Assembly (NCBI RefSeq): GCF_030219325.1
Contig: NZ_CP126625.1
Coordinates: 2,840,857-2,904,856, forward strand
Length of the DNA stretch: 64,000 nt
Direction of reading: 5' to 3'
DNA from: Geothrix sp.
Lineage (GTDB): Bacteria > Acidobacteriota > Holophagae > Holophagales > Holophagaceae
The translations under genes and the position numbers were made by a program. The notes beneath the pieces are model-generated. The model saw only the letters and a list, made by a program, of their open reading frames with translations. It made no database searches and was not told where the DNA came from. This document shows positions 47,664 through 55,340 of the stretch, one piece after another. The number at the start of each line of letters is the position of its first letter. The stretch's first letter is position 1.

Positions 47664-47692
47664 TTGACAATGGGAACAAAGACGCCTAGGTT
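47664..47692 (+). promoter_or_regulatory. Probable promoter of the orphan membrane protein gene
   Basis: A perfect TTGACA at 47664-47669 is 17 bp from TAGGTT at 47687-47692, in a locally AT-rich stretch about 48 bp before the chosen start codon. Confidence 0.5.
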
Positions 47693-47739
47693 GAGTGGTC
47701 ATCATTGTTTTTTCATGCCTTTGCATGCAAGGGGTTCTC

Positions 47740-50700
47740 ATGGCGGAAAACCGTCAGCCCTCCTGGATTGGCTGGATCATGGCCGCCCTCCTGGGCACGG
47801 CGGTGATTGCTCCACAGGTGGGCGGAGAGAAGTCGCCCCCTGCTCCTCCGGCTGCGTCAGGCCAGAAGGCGGCCAACCAGGGATTGGGGACGCAGGATCG
47901 GTACGGTGCGTCGGACCTGGAGAACACAACCCTGCGACCTCTGGTGCGCTTTCTGGAAAAGCTGGGCGAGCCGTCCACCCACGCCGTCCAGGAAGCCACC
48001 ATCCGAGGCGAAGCCAATAAACCCGTCTGGGAACTCAAGGGTGCGCCCTTCACCAACCTTGAGGAGATGCGGAAGTCCTGGAGTGCGGCGCACGAGCTTG
48101 AGCGCAAGGTCGGGAAGGCTCAGAAAGACGGAACGGAGAAGAAGCGCGGCCCGCACCAAGGGGCCGATGGGGATGGCACCCAGGATCTGATGGCAAGCCC
48201 GCACCTGCGCCTGCTATTGGCCAGCCTGCCTGATCCCGAGTACCCCGACCTGCTCCCCATCCACGATCTGTACCTCCGGGCCATGAAGGAGCAGATCCAC
48301 CGCATGGGGTGGCTCTTCGCCGGCCACTGGTACCCCGAGATGGACACCCCGGGCAAGGCGCCGGAGGCCTTCCGGCACATGCCGCGGAGCATCCTCTTTT
48401 CCAGGCCGCTCCAAACCCCAGTGAGCTGGGCCGGTCCGGAACCGGTCGGGCCCAAAAAAGCTGTCGGCGAATCGAACCCGGCCCGGGAGAACCACGAATT
48501 GCTGCTGGTGCTGCTTGTCCCAGAAAACCCCACCCGAGGCATCGACCGTCTTCGGCTGCGGCGTGCACTCAAGCTGGTGAATGACTGGCAGCATTCGGTG
48601 CACGCAAAGGACTCAGCTGCCGTACGGCAGCGCTACGAAAACGCGCAGGATAAGGCGAATCAGGATGGGAGGGCCTTTCAGAGTTGGCTGGATGGGTGGC
48701 TGGATGGGTTGAAAGCGAAACATGAGATTCAAGAAGAGACCTCGAATTCACTGTCAAAACTGGTTAGACCCTTGATTCGATTGCCGAAGCCTGGCGAATC
48801 TTGGGACGAGATCGAAAAAGAGACCTCGAATTCACCATCAAAAAGGGTCAGGCCCTTGATTCGATTGCCGAAGCCTGGCGAATCTTGGGACGAGTGGCTG
48901 GCGCAGCTCCAATCCTTCCCCGAAACGGTTAAGACGAAGAGCACACCCAAGTCCGTGGTCAGCCAATTTGAACGAGAGGCTCGCAGCTTCGTCGACCGCC
49001 TCTGGTCCCGTGTGACCGAAGCCTCACACTACAGCAGGCATCTGCGGTTCCTCGGGCCCCACTACTCGAGCAGCGCCCAGGCCTTGGCAGAAGAGCTTTC
49101 TCCCAAGGCAGGATTCGATACGGCCCTGGGCGCTCTGGTCATCAGTCCTGGCAGCAGCATCCCATCCGTCCGCGGGAAGGCGTTCTGGCCCGCGCGCGTT
49201 GAGGCCGTGTTTCTCCCGCCTGACGACGATTCTCTCCTCATGACCACCGTCTCCACCCAGTTCAGGGAGGACCTGACCGGCTCTGGAGACAGGTGGGCCG
49301 AAATCGATGAAACGGATACCGCCTTCGGAGGCGTGAGCGGGTCCTGGAGTTCATCACATCCTTCCGATCAGGGACTGACCTACAAACTTCCCTCGAATCT
49401 CACCTCCCTCCGGCGGGCCAAGGGCGGCAGCGATGCAGATCCCCTGGCGGGTCTCGGGGGGCCCCTGCGCTCGGCCCTGGCGCGGCTGCGGCCCCTTTCC
49501 ATCGACTGGACGGCGGAAGGTGCGAGTCCCGAGCTTGCCCCGCTGGATCCCCATCCAGCCGTGACCCTGGATCTGGAATTCCAGGCTCTGGTCCAGGACC
49601 TGAAGGTCCGTGGGATAAAGGGGGTCTTCATCAGCATGAGCAGCCTCCAGAACGCCCTGTTCATCGCCCGGCAGCTGCGGATGCACCTGCCCGACCTGAT
49701 CATTGCGATGGACTGGCTCCACGCGGAGCTGTTGCACCCCGACCTGGCGGGGGATCTGGAAGGGATCTATGTCTTCTCGCTCCACAGTCCCTACCCGGAC
49801 TTGTGGCGATTGAGCGCAGACAGCCAAGACCAGACGCATGTGAAACCGATCAGTCCGCCGGAAGAAAAACCGACCCCGCTGGCCCAGGCCTCCGCACCCT
49901 TGGTCCAGGATGCCCTGTGGCTACTGGAAAATGCAGCCCAGAACCCCAAAGGCGGGTGGCAGATCGCCCAGGTTCCAGATACCCCGTCGAAGGCCCCTTG
50001 GTCCAAGCGGCCTGACGGCGATTGGACCTTGCGTCGCCCGCGCTATGTGTCCCAGCTTCGGCATGGCCAGTTCCGTCCGGTCAAAGCCGCATTGGAGCAG
50101 GAGAATGGTCAAGGAAATGCTGAGGATGTCGTTCACTTTAAGGATGCAGGATTCCCTTGGCCGAATCATATTCCCCGTTCAGCTGATTTCTTATCGGTGG
50201 ATGTGTCCTATCTCCGCATGGGGCGCATCCAGAGATTCTGCCTTCCCCTGCTGGCCATCGGCCTGCTGCTGTTTGCCTTCCGGCGCAATCGGAAGCAGCA
50301 GGCCAACCTGGAAATGGGCGCCTCGATTGGGGTGCAGACCTGCCAAGCGCCGGCCCAGCTCGTGTTGATGATCCTGCTGGGCACCGTGCTCCTCTGCACC
50401 CAGGTGACCTGCCTGCATGCGTGCCTGGGCGTGCTCTGGCTGCTGGGAGGCAGGGGGTTGTTCCCCTGGGTCGAGATGTTGCTGTTCCTCGGCTCGTGCG
50501 GGGGCATCTTGTGGATTGCGGCAGGGACCGCAGGACGCCGGGTTCTGACCCTTCTCGAAGCCACCCGAACGCCCTTCATCGCACGCCTCAGGGATGGGCA
50601 AGGGCAGGTGTTCCTGTCGCCTGGATGGATCCAGCTGGCCACTGGCTGCCTGATGGCTGCTCCCGCCCTCTTCATCCTGGGGCAGAGGGGCTGGGAGGAT

Positions 50701-51852
50701 TTCCATCCTGACTCATCCGGCGATCGTTTCGCGCCGGCCTTCCACGCCCTTGCGGCCCTGGAGCCCTTCACGGGATTGGCCTACCTGAGCACCCTGCTCA
50801 TCATCTGCGTGTTCATGGCCCTGGCCATCCACCTCGAAGGCCTGCGTGCATTTCACCAGCAACGGAACCTGAATCTCGTGACGCCGGAGAAAGTGTCGGG
50901 CACTCCGCTGCAAACCCCGACCGAACAACGAACGAAAGCCACTCGCGGATGGAGCCTGGCGGCCTGCCTCCTGCTACCCATGCTGCTGTACCTCCCACTG
51001 TTATTCGAGGGCGGGTTCCGGGCGGTGCGGTTGATCCCCCTGCAAGGAGTGATGAGCTGGATCATCGGCCTCGGCTTCATCGGGCTGGCCGGCTACGCCG
51101 TGTGGCAGTACTGGATGGCCTGGCAGGAGTGGCGGGGGCTCAAGATCCGGTCCATCGCCCTGGAAGTGGCGCCCTGGCGGGATGCCTATGAGGAGGTCGG
51201 CAGACTGTACCCGTGGCGACCCGCCCGCAGCCTCAGTTTCTTCGGCAAGGACAACCGCAGCCTTCCCTTCAAGGTGCTCGAGGAAATCCTGGCGAAGAGC
51301 GCAGATCCGCCCCTCGATCTGGGCCTGCCCGAGCTGCACGGAATCCGGGCGAGCATCCAGAAACTGGCGGATGCCCGGACCAACCAAGCCGAGGAGGCTC
51401 GGATCGTGCGGGACCTGGACCTGGAGCTGAGCGGCATCTTCAAGCGGATGGATGCGAAGGCATCGTACCGGAACCGCCAGGCGCTCGCATTGCACACCTA
51501 CCTCTTTTTCCGGCGGCGCCTGTGGGACGTCAAGTACCGCATCTACCTGTCCCTCTTGGCCTCGTTCTGCCTTCTCTTCGCCGGGTCCGAGGGGTTGCAG
51601 GCGAGCCAGTCCCTGATGCTCCTGGCCCTCACGGGCATCGGCCTTCAGCTGCTGCTGGCCCTGCGCCTGATCCTGGATCTGGAGGGCAACGGCCTCTTCA
51701 GCGCCGTGGCAGGCACGGCCCCTGGCAAGGCCAACTGGAACCAGGACACCTGGTCGGCCCTGATGAAGCCCGCAGCCCTCGCCTTGCTCGCCCTGCTGGT
51801 CGCCCGGTTCCCCGGACTCAGCGCCGCCGCCGCGGGCATGCTTCTGCACTAG
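47740..51852 (+). CDS. Giant orphan membrane protein, possible type I periplasmic-binding-fold receptor
   Basis: A 1370-residue protein I cannot assign to a named family. One N-terminal membrane helix (about 9-24) leads into some 800 extracytoplasmic residues. This part has three stretches reminiscent of type I periplasmic ligand-binding folds: ELLLVLLVPENPTRG (about 252), HLRFLGPHYSSSAQALAEEL (about 430) and KGVFISMSSLQNALFIARQL...IIAMDWLHAELL...EGIYVFSLH (about 625-680). From about 830 there are roughly ten membrane helices, with a soluble segment of about 130 residues (about 1130-1260) between the last groups. AAGGGG precedes the ATG at 47740. The role is unknown; a receptor or channel-like sensor is a guess from topology. 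Confidence 0.7.
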   Translation: MAENRQPSWIGWIMAALLGTAVIAPQVGGEKSPPAPPAASGQKAANQGLGTQDRYGASDLENTTLRPLVRFLEKLGEPSTHAVQEATIRGEANKPVWELKGAPFTNLEEMRKSWSAAHELERKVGKAQKDGTEKKRGPHQGADGDGTQDLMASPHLRLLLASLPDPEYPDLLPIHDLYLRAMKEQIHRMGWLFAGHWYPEMDTPGKAPEAFRHMPRSILFSRPLQTPVSWAGPEPVGPKKAVGESNPARENHELLLVLLVPENPTRGIDRLRLRRALKLVNDWQHSVHAKDSAAVRQRYENAQDKANQDGRAFQSWLDGWLDGLKAKHEIQEETSNSLSKLVRPLIRLPKPGESWDEIEKETSNSPSKRVRPLIRLPKPGESWDEWLAQLQSFPETVKTKSTPKSVVSQFEREARSFVDRLWSRVTEASHYSRHLRFLGPHYSSSAQALAEELSPKAGFDTALGALVISPGSSIPSVRGKAFWPARVEAVFLPPDDDSLLMTTVSTQFREDLTGSGDRWAEIDETDTAFGGVSGSWSSSHPSDQGLTYKLPSNLTSLRRAKGGSDADPLAGLGGPLRSALARLRPLSIDWTAEGASPELAPLDPHPAVTLDLEFQALVQDLKVRGIKGVFISMSSLQNALFIARQLRMHLPDLIIAMDWLHAELLHPDLAGDLEGIYVFSLHSPYPDLWRLSADSQDQTHVKPISPPEEKPTPLAQASAPLVQDALWLLENAAQNPKGGWQIAQVPDTPSKAPWSKRPDGDWTLRRPRYVSQLRHGQFRPVKAALEQENGQGNAEDVVHFKDAGFPWPNHIPRSADFLSVDVSYLRMGRIQRFCLPLLAIGLLLFAFRRNRKQQANLEMGASIGVQTCQAPAQLVLMILLGTVLLCTQVTCLHACLGVLWLLGGRGLFPWVEMLLFLGSCGGILWIAAGTAGRRVLTLLEATRTPFIARLRDGQGQVFLSPGWIQLATGCLMAAPALFILGQRGWEDFHPDSSGDRFAPAFHALAALEPFTGLAYLSTLLIICVFMALAIHLEGLRAFHQQRNLNLVTPEKVSGTPLQTPTEQRTKATRGWSLAACLLLPMLLYLPLLFEGGFRAVRLIPLQGVMSWIIGLGFIGLAGYAVWQYWMAWQEWRGLKIRSIALEVAPWRDAYEEVGRLYPWRPARSLSFFGKDNRSLPFKVLEEILAKSADPPLDLGLPELHGIRASIQKLADARTNQAEEARIVRDLDLELSGIFKRMDAKASYRNRQALALHTYLFFRRRLWDVKYRIYLSLLASFCLLFAGSEGLQASQSLMLLALTGIGLQLLLALRLILDLEGNGLFSAVAGTAPGKANWNQDTWSALMKPAALALLALLVARFPGLSAAAAGMLLH
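48735..48894 (+). repeat. 84-bp in-frame tandem duplication inside the orphan gene
   Basis: AGAGACCTCGAATTCA begins at 48735 and again at 48819, and both copies continue through CTTGGGACGAG with few differences. It duplicates 28 residues containing VRPLIRLPKPGESWDE. Confidence 0.9.
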
Positions 51853-52081
51853 GACCCGCGTCCGCACCCGAAGCTGCTCGGAGGCAAGAGCACAGGGTGA
51901 CTCCGCGCGGGCAGGTCCCATCATTCGGCGCATGTTCTTTTGTTTCCCCAGGAGTGGCTTCGGCCAGCATCCGCCGGTGAGGGGGCGTGCTGAACAGGGG
52001 CATTCCTTCATACCCCTCCATCCCGGCAATGGCTTTCCGTCCTTGAACTCAGGAATCGGCCGTTCCTGGGATACTCGCCCC

Positions 52082-52816
52082 ATGCCCGCCGCGCCGCCCC
52101 TCCTCCTCGTCCTGCTGCCCGGCATGGACGGCACGGGGCTCATGTTCGAGCCCTTCGTCAAGGCCCTGGCGGGCTTCGAGGCGCGGGTGGTGCGGTACCC
52201 GGCGACGATGACCGCCTACCCGGACTGCGTGGCCTTCGCGCGCCAGCAGCTGCCCACGGACCAGCCCTTCCTGCTGCTGGGGGAATCCTTCTCGGGTCCG
52301 GTGGCCATCGCCCTGGCAGCGGAAGCACCGGAGGGCCTGGTCGGCCTGGTGCTCTGCAGCAGCTTCGCCCGGAACCCCCGCCCCGAGTGGCTCTGGCTGC
52401 GCCCCCTGCTGCGCCTGCTGCCGCCCCTGCAGCTGCCGCTGCCCCTCCTGCGCCGCCTGCTGCTGGGCAGGGGCGCCGCCGGGGAGCTGGTCCGGCTCAC
52501 GACGGCCATGCTCCCCCACTTCCCCACCGCCGCCATGAAGGGCCGCACCCTGGCGGTGGCCGCCGTGGACCACACGGCCCTGCTGGACCGGATTCCGGTG
52601 CCCATGCTGGCCCTCTGCGCCAGCCACGACCGGCTGGTGCCGAAACGTGCCGCGGCGTGGATCCAGGCCCATCGATCGCAGCTGGACATCACCACCCTGC
52701 AGGGCCCCCACTGGCTCCTGCAGACCCGCCCCGAAGCCTGCCTGCGGGCCATCCAGGCCTTCGTGGACCTGCTGCCCTCCCGTGAAGCAACCACGGGGAA
52801 CCCCGATCAAAGCTGA
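52082..52816 (+). CDS. Alpha/beta hydrolase
   Basis: A 244-residue alpha/beta hydrolase: the oxyanion region LLPGMDGTGLMFEPF, the nucleophile elbow LLLGESFSGPVAIALA, the acid in CASHDRLVP and the catalytic His in LQGPHWLLQ. The substrate is unknown; a Leu/Pro-rich lid lies at about 100-140. The ATG at 52082 places the first strand at residue 6. It is followed 16 bp later by the epimerase-like gene on the same strand. Confidence 0.85.
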   Translation: MPAAPPLLLVLLPGMDGTGLMFEPFVKALAGFEARVVRYPATMTAYPDCVAFARQQLPTDQPFLLLGESFSGPVAIALAAEAPEGLVGLVLCSSFARNPRPEWLWLRPLLRLLPPLQLPLPLLRRLLLGRGAAGELVRLTTAMLPHFPTAAMKGRTLAVAAVDHTALLDRIPVPMLALCASHDRLVPKRAAAWIQAHRSQLDITTLQGPHWLLQTRPEACLRAIQAFVDLLPSREATTGNPDQS

Positions 52817-52832
52817 GCTATGCTCTAGCCCC

Positions 52833-54266
52833 GTGCCCACACCTGTTTCCTCCTCCCGCCCCCGGGTCGCCCTGGCCGGCACCAGCGGCTTCATCGGAGC
52901 GGCGCTCTGCGAGGCGCTGGGGGACCGCTTCGACCTGCGCATCCTCACGCGCTCACTGACCCGCACGGCGCCGCGGGCGCAGGACGAGGTGCGCAGCTGC
53001 GACCACTTCTCCCGGCTGGAGCTGGCCCGGGCCCTGGAGGGCGTGGACTACGCGGTGTACCTGGTGCACAACCGCGACCCCTCGGCCCGCCTGGACCAGG
53101 CCCAGTCCCGGGACATGGACCTGCTGGTGGCGGACAACTTCGCCTGGGCCGCCGCCCGCAACGGCGTGCGGCAGATCCTCTGCCGGGCCCCCCTGCTGGC
53201 CGCCTCGGAGCGGCCCACGGGCCGGGACGCCCGGGAGCGGGAGGAGGTGCTGGCCTCCCGCGGCGTGCCCCTCACGGTGCTGCGCACGGGCCTGGTGGTG
53301 GGACCGGGCGGCGAGCTGGCCCGGCTGCTGGTGCAGATGGTCCAGAGCCTGCCGCGCATCCCCCTGCCCCACCTGGCCACCAACGAGATCCGGCCGCTCT
53401 CCCTGGAGGCCCTGCTGCGGGCCTTCCAGCACTGCGTGGGCCGCGCGGAGACCTTCGGCGGGAGCTTCGACGTCTTCGGCCCCGAGCCCACCAGCCTCCG
53501 GCGGATGCTGGAGGACACCGCGGACCTGCTGGGCCGCCCGGTGCACTTCGCGCCGTGGGGAGACCTGTCCCAGGGGGCCTTCGCCGCCCTGCTGAAGCGG
53601 CTGAACCCCTCCCTGCATCCGGTCTTCGTCACCTACCTGCTGGACATGTTCTCGGCCGAGTCCCACGGCGAGGCCAACCCCGTGCAGCAGGCCGTGACCC
53701 GGGACTGGACGCCCCTGAAGCAGTGCCTTGGGCGGTCGCTGCAGCAGTCCCTGCGAGCCGTCGAGGGGGAGGCCACCGGCCCCCAGCGGGCGCTGGACGA
53801 CGAGACCCTCCGCCAGCTGGGCCGGGTGCGCTCCATCCAGCGCCTGCGCCTGCCGCAGGGCCGGAACGCGGAGTGGGTGGCGGAGCGCTACTTCCCCTGG
53901 CTGGGGGCGCTGATGAAGCTCTTCGTGGCCACGGAGCGCGACGCGGACGGCTCCTGGACCGTGCGGATGCGGCTGACGCGGCTCCGCCTGCTGCGCCTGG
54001 ACTTCAAGCCCACCCACAGCACGCCGGACCGCCGCATGTACTTCATCACCGGCGGCGCCCTGGCGCGGATGCTGGGGGGGCGCACGGCCCGCCTGGAGTT
54101 CCGCGACCTGCTGGGCGGCCGCTTCACCCTGGTGGCCATCCACGACTTCAACCCGGCCCTGCCCTGGTTCTTCTACCGCTACACCCAGGCGGCCATGCAC
54201 GGCCTGGTGATGAAGGGTTTCCAGGGCCACATGGAGCAGGCCGCCGAGGGCGGGCCGATGCTTTAA
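52833..54266 (+). CDS. NAD(P)-binding epimerase-like protein with C-terminal DUF2867/SRPBCC-like domain
   Basis: A 477-residue two-part protein. The N-terminal half is an atypical short-chain dehydrogenase (VALAGTSGFIGAALCEALG, AVYLVHNRDPSA, TVLRTGLVVGPGGELARLL) of the YbjT kind. The C-terminal 130 residues (AERYFPWLGALMKLF to LPWFFYRYTQAAMHGLVMKGF) have the layout of the DUF2867/SRPBCC domain that often follows such dehydrogenases. The start is a GTG, and it probably shares a transcript with the hydrolase. Quinone or lipid chemistry is a possible role, not established. Confidence 0.75.
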   Translation: MPTPVSSSRPRVALAGTSGFIGAALCEALGDRFDLRILTRSLTRTAPRAQDEVRSCDHFSRLELARALEGVDYAVYLVHNRDPSARLDQAQSRDMDLLVADNFAWAAARNGVRQILCRAPLLAASERPTGRDAREREEVLASRGVPLTVLRTGLVVGPGGELARLLVQMVQSLPRIPLPHLATNEIRPLSLEALLRAFQHCVGRAETFGGSFDVFGPEPTSLRRMLEDTADLLGRPVHFAPWGDLSQGAFAALLKRLNPSLHPVFVTYLLDMFSAESHGEANPVQQAVTRDWTPLKQCLGRSLQQSLRAVEGEATGPQRALDDETLRQLGRVRSIQRLRLPQGRNAEWVAERYFPWLGALMKLFVATERDADGSWTVRMRLTRLRLLRLDFKPTHSTPDRRMYFITGGALARMLGGRTARLEFRDLLGGRFTLVAIHDFNPALPWFFYRYTQAAMHGLVMKGFQGHMEQAAEGGPML

Positions 54267-54291
54267 GCAGGGCCCGCCCCCGTCGATCTGC

Positions 54292-55128
54292 CTACTTCGC
54301 GCCCTTGGGGGGCTTGACCGTCCAGAAGCCGGGGTCGCTGGCGATCATGCCGGGGCCCGGGAAGCTCAGCTTGGGGCTGAAGGCGAAGAGCTGGTTCTCG
54401 ACGACGTTCACGGTGTCGGTGAAGACCTTCTGCATGGCCTTCTGGCCCTCTTCGCCCAGGGCCTCCTGGAAGGCCTTGTCGGCGGCGGCCATGCCGTCCA
54501 GCTCGCCGAGGGACTTGAGGGGACGCAGCACCAGGTAGGTGGGCGAGCCCGTGCCCGCGGCGATCTCGTAGAAGGCGAAGGAGGCCTGGTAGCCGCTCTT
54601 CCCGTAGCCGGCCAGGGCCATCTTCACGCCCTCCTCGAAGGCCTTGCCCTGCCCCTGCTTCACGCGGAAGGTGCGGATGCGCATGTACCGCATCTTGCCG
54701 ATCTCCACGGGCGGGCCGTAGCTCAGGTCCTTGCGCAGGGCGCCCAGCATGGTGCGGGTGCCGCTGAGGTGGTCGCCGTCCTGCAGGGCGATCTTGTCGA
54801 CCTCGGCCTTGAGGGCCTCGTTCTTGTCGAACTCGTTCTGCTTGGATTCCCAGTCCGCGTAGCTGGCGTAGCCCATGATGAACCAGGCCTCGGAGGGCCC
54901 CGTGAGGGCGCTCATGCCGAGGTAGTTGTCCTTGGACTTGCCCTTCACGAGGGCCCGCGTCCACGCGGACTCCGTGGCCGCGTGGCCCGCGCCGTGGCCG
55001 GGCTTCACCTCCTCCCGCACGAACAGCATGAGCGGGGGCGGCGGCATGGGACCGCTCTGGGCCAGCAGGGCCGGGGCCAGCAGAAAGGCGAGCTTGGGGA
55101 GCAGGGACTTGAAGGTTGCATGGAACAT
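54292..55128 (-). CDS. Exported protein with two dimeric alpha/beta-barrel-like repeats, unknown function
   Basis: A 278-residue protein with a signal peptide (PKLAFLLAPALLAQS) and two similar halves. One begins LMLFVREEVKPGHGAGHAATESAWTRALV, the other MRYMRIRTFRVKQGQGKAFEEGVKMAL, each followed by a GxxxxW or YxxLRPLKSLGEL strand. This is the pattern of antibiotic-biosynthesis-monooxygenase-type ferredoxin-like domains. No catalytic role can be read. It is convergent with the epimerase gene. Confidence 0.7.
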   Translation of the reverse strand: MFHATFKSLLPKLAFLLAPALLAQSGPMPPPPLMLFVREEVKPGHGAGHAATESAWTRALVKGKSKDNYLGMSALTGPSEAWFIMGYASYADWESKQNEFDKNEALKAEVDKIALQDGDHLSGTRTMLGALRKDLSYGPPVEIGKMRYMRIRTFRVKQGQGKAFEEGVKMALAGYGKSGYQASFAFYEIAAGTGSPTYLVLRPLKSLGELDGMAAADKAFQEALGEEGQKAMQKVFTDTVNVVENQLFAFSPKLSFPGPGMIASDPGFWTVKPPKGAK

Positions 55129-55285
55129 GGCGGCCCACCTCCAGAGGGGCGGACCCGATGCTAGTCGTCCGGCGCTCGCGAAGATAGGAATATTACTGTT
55201 GTAACAAGGCTATCGGATCGTATTAATACCATTTTTCGCATCTTTGCCGATGGGCGCCGCGACGCCCTTTCGCGCCGTCAAAGCC

Positions 55286-55327
55286 CATCCCCCACCTTCC
55301 AGCCAAGCGGCCGGAAGGTGGGGGATG
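55286..55327 (-). terminator. Strong hairpin downstream of the PKD gene
   Basis: A 15-bp perfect stem (CATCCCCCACCTTCC at 55286-55300 with its complement at 55313-55327), 13 bp beyond the minus-strand stop at 55341. The T-tract is short (GGCTTTG). Confidence 0.6.
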
Positions 55328-55340
55328 GGGTACGGACTGG

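Noticed and set aside
47740-51852. Calling the orphan protein a phage-defence gene
   Set aside because: No effector domain or defence neighbours are visible; insertion next to a broken DinB gene alone does not establish function.
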